From: Chlorobaculum thiosulfatiphilum
GTDB lineage: Bacteria > Bacteroidota > Chlorobiia > Chlorobiales > Chlorobiaceae
NCBI RefSeq assembly: GCF_006265165.1
Contig: NZ_VDCH01000001.1
Location: 124,001 to 188,000, forward strand
Direction of reading: 5' to 3'
DNA: 64,000 nt
Of this stretch, positions 17,261 to 25,899 are shown one piece after another (positions within the stretch are counted from its first letter, which is position 1; each line of letters opens with the position of its first letter). A program made the translations under genes and the position numbers. The notes under the pieces were generated by a model. That model did not search any database. It was not told where the DNA came from and saw only the letters and a list, made by a program, of their open reading frames with translations.

Positions 17261-17449
17261 ATGGCACACCGTATTACCGATGAATGCACCTACTGCGGAG
17301 CCTGCGAGCCTGAATGTCCGGTTAACGCAATCTCCGCGGGTGACTCCATTTACGTTATCGACGAGAATGTATGCGTGGATTGCGTCGGCTACCATGACGA
17401 AGCTGCTTGCGTGGCTGTCTGTCCTGTTGACTGCATTTTCAAGGTGTAG
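17261..17449 (+). CDS. 2[4Fe-4S] ferredoxin, Chlorobium type
   Basis: A 62-residue low-potential ferredoxin with two clusters: CTYCGACEPECP (residues 9-20) and CVDCVGYHDEAACVAVCP, which has the insertion between the second and third Cys typical of Chlorobium and Chromatium ferredoxins. In green sulfur bacteria these proteins accept electrons from the type I reaction centre and feed carbon fixation by the reductive TCA cycle and N2 fixation. It is followed by its own terminator, so it is separately transcribed from the next paralogue. Confidence 0.97.
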   Translation: MAHRITDECTYCGACEPECPVNAISAGDSIYVIDENVCVDCVGYHDEAACVAVCPVDCIFKV

Positions 17450-17458
17450 TTGCCCGTC

Positions 17459-17522
17459 ATCAAGCCCACCGCCCTGTAAAAAAACTTTTCTGAACGGTGG
17501 GCTTGATCTGTAATGTCTTTTT
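17459..17522 (+). terminator. Terminator after first ferredoxin
   Basis: A 13-bp perfect stem, ATCAAGCCCACCG (17459-17471) with CGGTGGGCTTGAT (17495-17507), followed by a T-rich run at 17517-17522. Confidence 0.75.
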
Positions 17523-17644
17523 CCCCGCCTCTTTCTTTCAAATAATCATCACATTTTTGTTTTCAGGCCTGAAAAAATCATATATTGGATAGATTTATCA
17601 AAATTGTTCTTTTTTTCTCATAACTATCAAAGCACGTCGTCAAT

Positions 17645-17833
17645 ATGGCACTGTATATCACTGAAGAATGCACCTACTGCGGTGCTTGCGAACCCGAATG
17701 CCCGACCAACGCTATCTCCGCAGGCAGCGAGATCTACGTTATCGATGCAGCTGGCTGCACCGAGTGCGTAGGATTTGCTGATGCTCCGGCATGCGCCGCA
17801 GTCTGCCCGGCAGAGTGCATCGTTCAGGGCTGA
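17645..17833 (+). CDS. 2[4Fe-4S] ferredoxin, second tandem paralogue
   Basis: A 62-residue ferredoxin starting MALYITEECTYCGACEPECP, with the second cluster in CTECVGFADAPACAAVCP. About two thirds of its residues match the first copy, and both have the eight cluster cysteines and the Chlorobium insertion. The AT-rich 120 bases upstream probably contain its own promoter, allowing the two isoforms to be expressed separately. A strong terminator follows. Confidence 0.97.
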   Translation: MALYITEECTYCGACEPECPTNAISAGSEIYVIDAAGCTECVGFADAPACAAVCPAECIVQG

Positions 17834-17856
17834 TTCACACTCCCTGTTTTCCAGAT

Positions 17857-17891
17857 AAAAAAAGAGGTCTTTTCAAAGGCCTCTTTTTTTG
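17857..17891 (+). terminator. Terminator after second ferredoxin
   Basis: AAAAAAAGAGG and CCTCTTTTTTT pair around a short AAAG/CTTT stem. The T-run is directly attached. Confidence 0.85.
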
Positions 17892-17929
17892 TTAATGCCC
17901 GAAATGCCGTGCGCTTTTTCGGAAATTCG

Positions 17930-17962
17930 GCTTATAAGTCTTATAGGGCCTATAGGTTGATG
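17930..17962. repeat. TATAGG-type dispersed repeat
   Basis: CTTATAAGTCTTATAGGGCC followed by TATAGG. One of four copies (also 48904, 52211, 57526), each 40-100 bases from an ATTCAT cluster. Confidence 0.7.
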
Positions 17963-18015
17963 AAATAAAGACGACTCTTCCCCGCCCCTGCCTGGCAGAT
18001 TCCCCCGGCTTCCTT

Positions 18016-18060
18016 CTTCAATTCATAACTCATCATTCATAATTCAGCATTCATAATCCA
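18016..18060. repeat. ATTCATAATTC tandem repeat
   Basis: Tandem ATTCATAATTC/ATTCATCATTC units. The right end overlaps the last codons of the Dabb gene, whose TGA stop is inside the repeat. Confidence 0.75.
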
Positions 18061-18346
18061 CCAGCCGCCGTTCGCTTGTCGCTCCTCCGATAAAGGGCTT
18101 CAGAGCTTCGTGTTCGGGGTGGCGCTGGTAGGCTTCGAGAGCCGCTTTATCGGCGAATTCCGAATAGAGCACCACCTCCGCAGAGCTGTCGGTACGGCTG
18201 AAATCGACTCCGACTTCTATTGAAAGCACTCCGGGAATCCTGCCCGAAAGCGCTTCGAGCTTCTCCTTGATGAGACGTGCATTGACTTCGGCAGTGTTAC
18301 CGTGCGCCTCTTCCTTGAGACGCCACATCACAATATGCTTGACCAT
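18044..18346 (-). CDS. Dabb-family stress-responsive alpha/beta barrel protein
   Basis: A 100-residue protein of the Dabb fold, a small dimeric ferredoxin-like barrel. Its start MVKHIVMWRLKEEAHGN and the segments LEALSGRIPGVLSIEVGVDF and YQRHPEHEALKPFI are typical of the family. Members are found in stress responses and in some secondary-metabolite cyclases; no reaction can be assigned here. The ATG at 18346 fits the family; the upstream frame overlaps the thioesterase. The last codons come from a dispersed ATTCATAATTC repeat. Confidence 0.85.
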   Translation of the reverse strand: MVKHIVMWRLKEEAHGNTAEVNARLIKEKLEALSGRIPGVLSIEVGVDFSRTDSSAEVVLYSEFADKAALEAYQRHPEHEALKPFIGGATSERRLVDYEC

Positions 18347-18392
18347 GAAACGATGCGATTGGAGGTTGAAAAAATTCCGGCAGGAAAAGGGA

Positions 18393-18857
18393 TCAGTTGG
18401 CTGACCGGGGCGTTTTACCAACGATGCGGAGCGCTTCGGCATCGCCACCGGAAACCAGGTCGAAGGCCTGAATAAAATCTTCCAGCACCCTTTTCGGACG
18501 GCCCGACTCAGGATCGACGCACACCCAGAGCGTTTCGGCTCTGACGAGAGCGCGGTGCTCTCCTGCTCTCGTCAGCAGATAGCGGCGAACCGACTGGCAA
18601 TCTTTCACCCATTCGATCCAGGTGTGCAGGTCGAGGCGTTCACCGGCATATGCCGGGCTGAGATAATCGATGGTATGACGGCGCACGACCCAGATGGCGC
18701 AGCTTTGCCGGTAACGGTCGAGCGTCCACCCTTCAGAGGCGGTATGCGCGGTGGCAACCTCCTGCATCCAGCGGAGATATTCGATATTGTTGACATGCCC
18801 ATAGCCGTCGATCGACGAGGCAGACACTTCAAAAATATGGGTATAAACGCTTCTCAA
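18393..18857 (-). CDS. Hotdog-fold acyl-CoA thioesterase (YbgC/4-HBA-CoA type)
   Basis: A 154-residue hotdog-fold thioesterase that hydrolyses acyl-CoA or acyl-ACP. The motif SIDGYGHVNNIEYLRWMQEV is the active-site loop of the 4-hydroxybenzoyl-CoA thioesterase group, with Gly in place of the usual catalytic Asp context (D-x-x-GHVNN-Y). The region RRHTIDYLSPAYAGERLDLH is also conserved. It starts 12 bases after the stop of the upstream carboxypeptidase gene and is probably cotranscribed. The substrate is not known. Confidence 0.85.
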   Translation of the reverse strand: MRSVYTHIFEVSASSIDGYGHVNNIEYLRWMQEVATAHTASEGWTLDRYRQSCAIWVVRRHTIDYLSPAYAGERLDLHTWIEWVKDCQSVRRYLLTRAGEHRALVRAETLWVCVDPESGRPKRVLEDFIQAFDLVSGGDAEALRIVGKTPRSAN

Positions 18858-18869
18858 CAGCCTCGCCCT

Positions 18870-20294
18870 TCACCCATTTGGAGAGCGTTCAGACTTCTTC
18901 GACAGAGAGAGTTCTTCTTTCCTGCTGCGTTTTTTTCCCGATTTTGCATCGGCAGTCGAACGCTTTGCAGCTCCCTTCCTCGCTGTCCTGATCGCTTGAC
19001 GCTCCTTGTTTCGTGACTTGTGCGCCACTTTGGCAGAGCCGCTCTTTTTTGCGGATTTTAAAGCGACCTTGCTCTTGATTTTGCGCTGCTGCGCTTTGGC
19101 AAGCTGTCGCTTGCGGGCGGATTCTTTTTTGGCGGCCTTGAGAGCAACCTTGCTGGTGCGGCTTGCCTTGACGCGTGATTTCGCAGCCACGGCAGATTTC
19201 GGCTGTTCCAGATTTTTGATCTTGATAGAAGATTTCGCCTCTGACTGGCCATTCATGCTCATCCCGTGAATCTCTGCTACGGCGGATTGGCCACGGTGGC
19301 TTTCAACCTTTCGCCTCAGCGCCTCCAAAGCCCTGGTTCGCTCGGCGAGCACCATCGATGCTGGCAACGCCGGAGTTGACGTCGCAATCCTGAGCGGAGC
19401 ATCCGCGCCAATTCCTGCCACCTGAACCGTTCTGCCCGTTTCAGCCCCGAACCCCCGATCGAACATCGTGGATGCCAGCGACCAGCGATCCGTCCGGGCA
19501 TTGAGCATGACGATGAGCATATCCTTGCCATCCTTCAGCGCCCTTGCGATCAGGCACGGGCCAGCCATCGAGGTATAGCCGGTCTTGATACCCACGGTAT
19601 ATGGATAACGATCCATGAGCTTGTTGTGGGTTCTGAGGCTGTAGCGCTTTCCTGTTGCAAGCTCACTGAACACCACCCTGTCAAGCTTTGCGATGGCATT
19701 GAATTCGGGATACCTGATGGCGCGTTCCGTGAGCATCATCAGGTCTCTTGCTGTCGTTCGGTTCCCGGCATAGAATCCGCGGTCATAGCCGGCAGGATTG
19801 GTAAACACGGTATGCCCCATGCCGAGGGCGCGGGCGCGCACGTTCATCGACGAAACAAATGCTTCGACGCTGCCGCCAAGATGGATGGCGATGGCAAAAG
19901 CAGCGTCGTTGCTCGAATTGACCATGGCCGCCTTGACCAGGTCGCGCAATCTGATCTGCTCGCCCGGCAGGAAACCGGCCCTGGTCGGCTCGACCTGCGT
20001 CGCTTCGAGAGGAATCGACACCACGTCATCCATGCGGCCACTCTCGATGGCGATCATGCAGGTCATGATCTTGGTCAGGCTGGCGGGAGAGAGGAGTTTG
20101 TCGATCTCTTTCGATCTGAGGAGTTCAGGGCGACCTGTCTCCTTGACGATAAAGGCCGAGACGGCATCCTCGCCTTCCGGAGCCGGTGCTCGTCTGGCCG
20201 AAGCAGTGAGCGGCGTTAGCGTGTAAACGAAAAAAGCGAGAAGTGCAAAAAGCGCTCGCAGTGTGGAGGGAAAACGGTTATACGGCCTGCCCAT
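18870..20294 (-). CDS. D-alanyl-D-alanine carboxypeptidase (PBP5 family) with basic C-terminal tail
   Basis: A periplasmic serine peptidase that trims peptidoglycan stem peptides. The S11-family motifs are present: SLTK (SxxK), SSN (SxN) and KTG in GIKTGYTSMAG. From the start chosen at 20294 it has 474 residues and opens with a signal peptide (MGRPYNRF, then an LRALFALLAFFVYTLTPL core and TASA). ATGs at 20354 and 20405 are in frame, but the latter overlaps a TATAAT hexamer at 20404-20409 and both would bury the signal. Residues beyond about 340 form an extremely Lys/Arg/Ser/Ala-rich tail of some 130 residues with no hydrophobic anchor, unlike the amphipathic helix of PBP5. Confidence 0.85.
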   Translation of the reverse strand: MGRPYNRFPSTLRALFALLAFFVYTLTPLTASARRAPAPEGEDAVSAFIVKETGRPELLRSKEIDKLLSPASLTKIMTCMIAIESGRMDDVVSIPLEATQVEPTRAGFLPGEQIRLRDLVKAAMVNSSNDAAFAIAIHLGGSVEAFVSSMNVRARALGMGHTVFTNPAGYDRGFYAGNRTTARDLMMLTERAIRYPEFNAIAKLDRVVFSELATGKRYSLRTHNKLMDRYPYTVGIKTGYTSMAGPCLIARALKDGKDMLIVMLNARTDRWSLASTMFDRGFGAETGRTVQVAGIGADAPLRIATSTPALPASMVLAERTRALEALRRKVESHRGQSAVAEIHGMSMNGQSEAKSSIKIKNLEQPKSAVAAKSRVKASRTSKVALKAAKKESARKRQLAKAQQRKIKSKVALKSAKKSGSAKVAHKSRNKERQAIRTARKGAAKRSTADAKSGKKRSRKEELSLSKKSERSPNG

Positions 20295-20513
20295 TTCACC
20301 GCCTGCGTCCCGCCGTTTGCGCGGGTCAGAGGTATCGAGGATATGTGCTGACATGGCTGAACGTTTCTTCTGTTGGCAGTCACTCCAGCCTTTGATGGCT
20401 GGCATTATACATACGGTACTAAGTGCTCATTATACAAAGAGCATACGACAATTCACGAGAAAAAACGACTTCAAAATGCATAAATGAAGTATTGAAAATA
20501 CCTCACGCGAAAT

Positions 20514-20756
20514 TCATGACTCCTTCCCGCCACTCATGACCGAAGCTTCAGCGCTGGACTGAAATCCCTGCGTCTGCTCGAATGCCGACAGCATCGACTG
20601 GTAATGGCGTACGTCGAGCAATACTACGGCGCTCTTCCCGTGCTGGGTAAGAACAAGAGGACGGCCAGTTTTCCTGACCTGCGCAACAAGCGCCGCCGTA
20701 TTGGCCCTGAACTCCGAAAGTGGTCTGATATCGCTGACAAGATCGATTCCGTTCAT
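20514..20756 (-). CDS. Phd/YefM-type antitoxin, no toxin adjacent
   Basis: An 80-residue protein of the Phd/YefM family: SDIRPLSEFRANTAALVAQV, then RKTGRPLVLTQHGKSAVVLLD. These antitoxins bind DNA with the N-terminal domain and neutralise a RelE- or Doc-like toxin with the C-terminus. The bases downstream (20295-20513) have no ORF that resembles a toxin, nor does the upstream side. It is therefore an orphan antitoxin or a stand-alone regulator. The AT-rich upstream bases 20770-20830 probably hold its promoter. Confidence 0.85.
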   Translation of the reverse strand: MNGIDLVSDIRPLSEFRANTAALVAQVRKTGRPLVLTQHGKSAVVLLDVRHYQSMLSAFEQTQGFQSSAEASVMSGGKES

Positions 20757-20940
20757 TCAAACTACAGCCCGGTGACTTGATTTTTGTCTCTAATTAAATA
20801 CTATAGATTGTACACTATTCCGTACTAATTAACAAAAAGAAAATGCACCGCCGTCAAGTCACGACAGGTAGCGTGCTGCTTGCCGACGACATCGCGCAAA
20901 CTCTTGTGAAAGATGAGTAAACGTAGCCTACCGCAAAAGT

Positions 20941-21564
20941 TCAGCGCTCGGCGACAGCCAGTCTGACGGCAAGCCCCACGAACACTGCGGCGGCGGCCCG
21001 GTTGACGAGCCGGAGCGCGGCGGGTGAACGGCGGAAGCGCTCGCCAAGTCCTCCGGCAACCATGCTCAATCCGCCGAACACAATCAGCGTAGCCAGAATG
21101 AAGAGCGCGCCAAGTTCGAGGAACTGCGTACTCATCGAGCCGTGGCGAGGATCGGCGAACTGCGGAAGAAAGGCGAGAAAAAAGATCGAGACCTTCGGAT
21201 TGGTGAGATTCATCACGATGCCTCGCCGGTAAAGCTCGATACCGCCGAGAGATGGCGTCTGCGACTCGCCGACCGCAGCTCCGGCCCGCCATGCCTGCCA
21301 GGCGAGCCAGAGCAGATAGAGCGCGCCGGCGATCTTCAGCGCCGTAAACGCGACTGCCGACGCTTTGACGATGGCGGCAAGCCCGAACGCCACGGCGAGC
21401 GTGTGACCGATAAGGCCGGTACAGAGACCGAGGGTCACGGCGAGACCGGCGGAACGGCCATGCTGCGCGGACTGCGCGAGCACGAACAGGTTGTCCGGCC
21501 CCGGCGAAAGCGCAAGCAGCAAAGCCGCCGGAAAAAAGAGAAGAAGCGTCTGAAGATCGATCAT
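20941..21564 (-). CDS. LysE/RhtB family amino-acid exporter
   Basis: A 207-residue inner-membrane protein with six predicted helices. The motif ALLLALSPGPDNLFVLAQSA followed by GRSAGLAVTLGLCTG is the LysE/RhtB signature, and NLTNPKVSIFFLAFLPQF is the second conserved block. It exports an amino acid or related metabolite by proton antiport; the substrate cannot be told. It lies 32 bases downstream of the GNAT acetyltransferase gene on the same strand. Confidence 0.92.
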   Translation of the reverse strand: MIDLQTLLLFFPAALLLALSPGPDNLFVLAQSAQHGRSAGLAVTLGLCTGLIGHTLAVAFGLAAIVKASAVAFTALKIAGALYLLWLAWQAWRAGAAVGESQTPSLGGIELYRRGIVMNLTNPKVSIFFLAFLPQFADPRHGSMSTQFLELGALFILATLIVFGGLSMVAGGLGERFRRSPAALRLVNRAAAAVFVGLAVRLAVAER

Positions 21565-21596
21565 CGCGATACGTTTGTGTTCCTTTTAACGAATAC

Positions 21597-22088
21597 TCAC
21601 AGCATTTTCTGGAGATAGACGACATCGAAACGTCGCCCATTCCTCGATCCGATGCCGACGAGCCGCCCCTGTTCGACAAAGCCTCGGGCGCGGTGGAAAC
21701 GGAGGCTCCCCTCGTTGAGCGACGAAACCGTCGCCACGATGGACTTGATGCCCAGCTCCACTGCGCCGGACTCAAGCGCTTGCAGGATCATGCTGCCGAT
21801 CCCCCGGCCCGTGTATCCTTTTGCGAGAAAGCAGGTCAGCTCGGCGGCGCGATCGAACGCCGGAATCGGGCTGTAAGGCCGCAAGAGTCCGAAGCCCGCC
21901 AGCGAGCCACCGGAATCACGCGCGACGAAGGCGGGATAACCGGGCGTAAAATTCATCAGCCCCTCGAAACGCGCCATGCTGACCGGCGTTTCGGTGTAGG
22001 TCGCGAAACTGTGCTCGACATAGTGATTAAAGATTCCGGCCATCTCCTCCATGTCGTCCAGAGAGAGCGGCAGCAATTCGACCTCCAT
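21597..22088 (-). CDS. GNAT-family N-acetyltransferase
   Basis: A 163-residue acetyltransferase of the phosphinothricin/PAT-like GNAT group. It shows FNHYVEHSFATYTETPVS, the acetyl-CoA-binding loop FLAKGYTGRGIGSMIL and the C-terminal FHRARGFVEQGRLVGIGSRN. It would acetylate a small amine or amino-acid analogue. The ATG at 22088 overlaps the stop of the upstream gene as ATGA, indicating translational coupling. Confidence 0.9.
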   Translation of the reverse strand: MEVELLPLSLDDMEEMAGIFNHYVEHSFATYTETPVSMARFEGLMNFTPGYPAFVARDSGGSLAGFGLLRPYSPIPAFDRAAELTCFLAKGYTGRGIGSMILQALESGAVELGIKSIVATVSSLNEGSLRFHRARGFVEQGRLVGIGSRNGRRFDVVYLQKML

Positions 22089-22546
22089 CAGCGGAACCTC
22101 TCGGAACGCTGTCCGGCGGCAAGCTTGCCACCGTGATGGCCGAGCAAAACGACCGTGGGCAGCATCGCGAACAGCGCGGCTGCATAAATCCAGGCGAGAA
22201 AACCGCCCTCCTGCATCACGCCGGGCACGGCGACGCGGATCGAAACCGCGATTACGCACAGCACCGAAAGCAGGATCGAAAGCCTGATCTTCTTCTGGAA
22301 CACCGGAGCCTTCGCGCCCTTGTACTTGCGTTTCCAGTCGCGAATGCCGGAATAAAAGGAGACCGGCACGGCGAGCAATACGATAACGAGCAGATGAATC
22401 ACCGTGCGCTCGTAAAACGGATCGCCGGTTGGCAGAAAAAGCAGCAGATAGAGGACGGCCACAGGAATCACTCCGTTGCTGAAGTGAGCCGCCACGGGGT
22501 GCAGCATGAAGCTCTGCTTCATCTCTTTGATAAACTTGAGGGGCAT
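22088..22546 (-). CDS. DUF2231-like membrane protein
   Basis: A 152-residue inner-membrane protein with about four hydrophobic helices. HPVAAHFSNGVIPVAVLYLL near the N-terminus and the later LGHHGGKLA resemble the DUF2231 family, with histidines at helix ends that may bind haem or metal. Function is unknown. I used the ATG at 22546 (MPLKFIKEM); a GTG at 22606 and an ATG at 22522 are alternatives. It is translationally coupled to the GNAT gene by ATGA overlap. Confidence 0.7.
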   Translation of the reverse strand: MPLKFIKEMKQSFMLHPVAAHFSNGVIPVAVLYLLLFLPTGDPFYERTVIHLLVIVLLAVPVSFYSGIRDWKRKYKGAKAPVFQKKIRLSILLSVLCVIAVSIRVAVPGVMQEGGFLAWIYAAALFAMLPTVVLLGHHGGKLAAGQRSERFR

Positions 22547-22702
22547 GGGCAAAAAAAGTAATGCGGGTTTACAGATTGTCCGTAACGTCTCTGTAAAAAT
22601 GTACACGCCAACCGGCTACCTTGCAAGCGCGGCGCGGGAAATGACGGGCTGATTGCAAGGCTCATGGGGAGGAGAGCAATGGAGAGCGCGGCGTTTCAGC
22701 GT

Positions 22703-23515
22703 TCACAAGCCACCTGCGTGATAGGTGTCGAGCTTCACCATGCCGAACCCCTGCGAGTTCCTTTCGCCAAAGCCGCAATCGTAGCCGATTTCCATCAACG
22801 CAGGCGGCGCTTCGATTCGGAAAGGGGCGAGTGTGCCTTTCACCATTGTTTCATCGGGCGTCCCCTCTTTGACGGCGATAAGCTTCTGCACTCTCCCCTG
22901 CCGTCGTTCGAGGTATTCGCTGTCGAGCGTGAAGCGACAACAGGTTTCAGTCGCGGGATATGGCTTGCCATGTAACGCTTCATACTTTCGAGCAAGATTC
23001 GCAATAAGTTTTTGCTCGAACTCCTCGTCGCCTGGAAAAAGAAACTGCGTATATCGATCGTTATCGTTTTTCGTGCTGCACACAAGCGGCGATAGCGTAA
23101 CAAAACGCATGTCAGCCGTGAATTGAGGGGGATCGAGCCGCCTCACCGTTTCAACACGAAACTGCTCATGCCCAACACGCACTATCGGTTGATGCAACAG
23201 CCCGATCACAAGATGTTCTATGAATTCACTTTTCGGTGAGGAGATAGTCAACTGCAACAGACGTTCACGAGTACTCATGGTACCATCATCCCGATAATGC
23301 CATTTGCGGCCTTTCCCGACCACAGAGAGCGGAGAGAACGTAAAAAGCTTGAAGGCCCGGTTTCGCAAGACATAACCCTGCTCATGCAACCGCTCGGCAT
23401 ATTCACTGGAACTTTGATCGACGATATTGTAGATAAGGGAGGAGAGCAGATGAAAACAGTTTACCGGCAGGGTGATTGACGGTTTTCTATGGGAGAGCGT
23501 GAGGTTTATGCGCAT
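22703..23515 (-). CDS. cas6: CRISPR repeat endoribonuclease Cas6
   Basis: A 270-residue RAMP-fold ribonuclease that cuts the precursor crRNA within each repeat, leaving the 8-base tag. The N-terminus MRINLTLSHRKPSITLPVNC and the C-terminal glycine-rich loop GYDCGFGERNSQGFGMV are typical of Cas6. Histidine-containing segments near the N-terminus (HLLSSLIYNIV) are in the usual position for the catalytic site. It is last in the cas operon, 190 bases after csm5, so it may have its own promoter. Confidence 0.92.
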   Translation of the reverse strand: MRINLTLSHRKPSITLPVNCFHLLSSLIYNIVDQSSSEYAERLHEQGYVLRNRAFKLFTFSPLSVVGKGRKWHYRDDGTMSTRERLLQLTISSPKSEFIEHLVIGLLHQPIVRVGHEQFRVETVRRLDPPQFTADMRFVTLSPLVCSTKNDNDRYTQFLFPGDEEFEQKLIANLARKYEALHGKPYPATETCCRFTLDSEYLERRQGRVQKLIAVKEGTPDETMVKGTLAPFRIEAPPALMEIGYDCGFGERNSQGFGMVKLDTYHAGGL

Positions 23516-23708
23516 GGGGGGAGATTATGTAATCATCGGTTTTCAAAACTCACCAGACAATGGACACTCATTATTTTTTGCTTTAAAGTCAGGTCAAACC
23601 TTCTGCCTCCGAAGACAAATCTTTGTATATCCTCAAATCGGAATATTTGTACAATTAGATAGCAACCAGCATCACGCTTTATGAATTTAAAATGAGGAGT
23701 AAACATAC

Positions 23709-24851
23709 TCATTTGTTCTTGGACAGTGTGAGCTTGACCCAGCCGGTGGGAGCAATTGGTTCGTTGTTTTTGACGATAGCCGATCTGGTAGAGGGGAAGG
23801 GAAGGTTTTCGATGTTCATCAGTAACTGAAGGTATTGTTTGAACAATATCTCCGGTCCAAACTCCTCGTTATCAATAGACAGGCCAATCGAATTGTCGTG
23901 CCAAGTCTTGCCGCCACCCAGGCGAAGAATCGCTTCGTCAGGTTTGATCGAGAGGAGTTGTTGTTCGAGATTTTCATAGAATCCGGTAAAATCCCGGAAT
24001 TTTCCGAAACCTTCGAGTTCATCGAGTTCACGCTGACATGATTCAAGCGATATCCGGTTGACAATCGAAAAGAGTTTGGAAACTGACTGGTGATCGAGAA
24101 AATCGAAGCCTGTCGGCTCAAGCGGCGTGATCATGGAGATAGAACAGACGGTCTCGACTGACCAATCAATCATTTCACTCCACTGCGGAATGTCCGATTG
24201 TTGCTGTTTTTTCTTTTTCGATGGCAAGGCGACCCGCTTCATTTCACCGACCATCAGATGGGAGACGTCGATCGGCACGGAATCGCTGATCCTCAGGTGA
24301 CGGAATACGTCATGACTAATCGAGCCAAAACAGGCTTGTTCAGGGTTCATTGCTTCCAGGGCCTCTTGATTACCTTTTTTGACCGCAACCCTGATTTTGT
24401 CAAGTGCTGGCTCACCATCTTTTCTGTTCAGCAGCCAATCGACTAGCACCGCCGTTCTGATCGCGCCTTTCAGGGAGCTGCCGGGGATGAAGGGCTTGCC
24501 GGCGGTAGCGACGAAGCGGCGGATTTGGGCCTTTTTGCAATCGCCTTCGATACGCACGAGACGAACGGCGAAATCTTCGACCCGCCTGCCCAGGGTTTCG
24601 GTAATGAAATCTTCAAGCTCAAAAGGCGCCTGGTTGTTGTCGAATTGCCGCATCCCTTTCACGAAGGCATCGATGAGCGCCGCGTCGCCCTGCATCGCTT
24701 CCTGAAGCTTGCCAGTATCGATGTACGTGAGCCAGTCACCGCGCTTCACGTAATCGCTGTACGGCGAAAGCGTGTGCTCGTCTCCCGCGCCGATAAAGAG
24801 CGGCGAGAGCACTGCCAGGCGCACCTTGTGAGACTTCAGGGTTTGCTTCAT
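23709..24851 (-). CDS. csm5: Type III-A effector subunit Csm5
   Basis: A 380-residue RAMP protein that caps the crRNA 3' side of the Csm complex and helps recruit maturation nucleases. The start KVRLAVLSPLFIGAGDEHTL, then YSDYV, and the G-loop GKPFIPGSSLKGAIRTAVL are the Csm5 hallmarks. Length agrees with the family. It starts 9 bases after the csm4 stop. Confidence 0.93.
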   Translation of the reverse strand: MKQTLKSHKVRLAVLSPLFIGAGDEHTLSPYSDYVKRGDWLTYIDTGKLQEAMQGDAALIDAFVKGMRQFDNNQAPFELEDFITETLGRRVEDFAVRLVRIEGDCKKAQIRRFVATAGKPFIPGSSLKGAIRTAVLVDWLLNRKDGEPALDKIRVAVKKGNQEALEAMNPEQACFGSISHDVFRHLRISDSVPIDVSHLMVGEMKRVALPSKKKKQQQSDIPQWSEMIDWSVETVCSISMITPLEPTGFDFLDHQSVSKLFSIVNRISLESCQRELDELEGFGKFRDFTGFYENLEQQLLSIKPDEAILRLGGGKTWHDNSIGLSIDNEEFGPEILFKQYLQLLMNIENLPFPSTRSAIVKNNEPIAPTGWVKLTLSKNK

Positions 24852-24860
24852 GTTGCCCGT

Positions 24861-25886
24861 TCAGATTGGAATAGCAAAGTTTCTGCCGTTGCGCTTTATC
24901 GAATTTGGCTCGGTGTCAGGCGACAGATCGACGATTCTTCCGCTGACATGCCGACGCATGATAGCTCCCTCCCGGACAAATCGCGCCTGCTTGCGGTGTT
25001 TTTCGCCCTCGCCTCGCCAGCCAAGCGAACCGCCTCCTCGAACGAAGAGTTCATAGCGTTCCAGCGCCCTGAATTCATCGCAATCGGCAGGCGAAAGCGC
25101 CGAAAGGCCGAGATATGCGGCCGCATTTTCCGTACTTGGAATATCGATCTGCACTTCACGCACCGCCCTGAACTGCCCCTTGCCGGAAGAACGCTGCCCG
25201 CCAACGCCCTCGTCAGCCAGGAGTCGCACAGCCGCGAGAAACTCCTGCCGTTCTTCGGTACTCAGGCGGTCGGCATCGAACAGTACGCAGTACGCCCCCT
25301 CGTAGCGTGCCCCGGCAACGGAACAGGAGTGGAACTGTACCGTAGTCTCGTAGTAGAGCCGGTCAAGGTCATCAGGCGTTGTGTGCACCTTCACTTTCGG
25401 GCTGGTAGTAAAACGGCGAAAGGAGCGATTGACGAAATCGCCCGGTGCGCCATCAAGCTCACCCTTGACGTAAACGAACTCGTTGCCAATCGTGGGCAGA
25501 CTCGCAAGGTCAAGGTCAGAGGTGAGCTTATGCGCATCGAAGTGTTTGAAAAACTCTGCGAGTACGCCGAGAGAGAAGTACTTCAGGTTCTTGTAACGCT
25601 TACGATCATCAGTGACGCTCCAGGTCACGACAGGCTTAGGCACAAACAACAGCGGGGGTTTATCAGAGTTCTTTTTCAGTAGGGCGTAAAAGCCCGAAGA
25701 AAACGAAAGCCTCTCTGACCCAACCAGTTCGATCAATCGCTCCGCGCCGCCGAGGGCGTATTCATAGATGTTCGCCAACGCCGAAAACAGGGTATCGGAG
25801 TGCAACAGATCACTGCTGTCATCCAGCCCGCTTTCGCCAAAGTGAAACTGCCCGCCATCACCGGGAATCAACAAGAGTGCCTGCAT
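24861..25886 (-). CDS. csm4: Type III-A effector subunit Csm4
   Basis: A 341-residue RAMP protein that binds the crRNA 5' tag next to Cas10. It shows HFGESGLDDSSDLLHSDTLF, then SALANIY (Csm4 N-terminal motif), the glycine-rich GVGGQRSSGKGQF loop, and a C-terminal REGAIMRRHVSGRIVDLSP segment seen in Csm4. A TTG at 25910 overlaps the csm3 end, but the ATG at 25886 matches the family. Confidence 0.92.
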   Translation of the reverse strand: MQALLLIPGDGGQFHFGESGLDDSSDLLHSDTLFSALANIYEYALGGAERLIELVGSERLSFSSGFYALLKKNSDKPPLLFVPKPVVTWSVTDDRKRYKNLKYFSLGVLAEFFKHFDAHKLTSDLDLASLPTIGNEFVYVKGELDGAPGDFVNRSFRRFTTSPKVKVHTTPDDLDRLYYETTVQFHSCSVAGARYEGAYCVLFDADRLSTEERQEFLAAVRLLADEGVGGQRSSGKGQFRAVREVQIDIPSTENAAAYLGLSALSPADCDEFRALERYELFVRGGGSLGWRGEGEKHRKQARFVREGAIMRRHVSGRIVDLSPDTEPNSIKRNGRNFAIPI

Positions 25887-25899
25887 GGTACGGGGGTTG

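Noticed and set aside
20825-20940. A toxin or transposase fragment in the minus-strand frame after the LysE exporter
   Set aside because: The frame has no start of its own, and its 30-odd residues show no motif that identifies a family.
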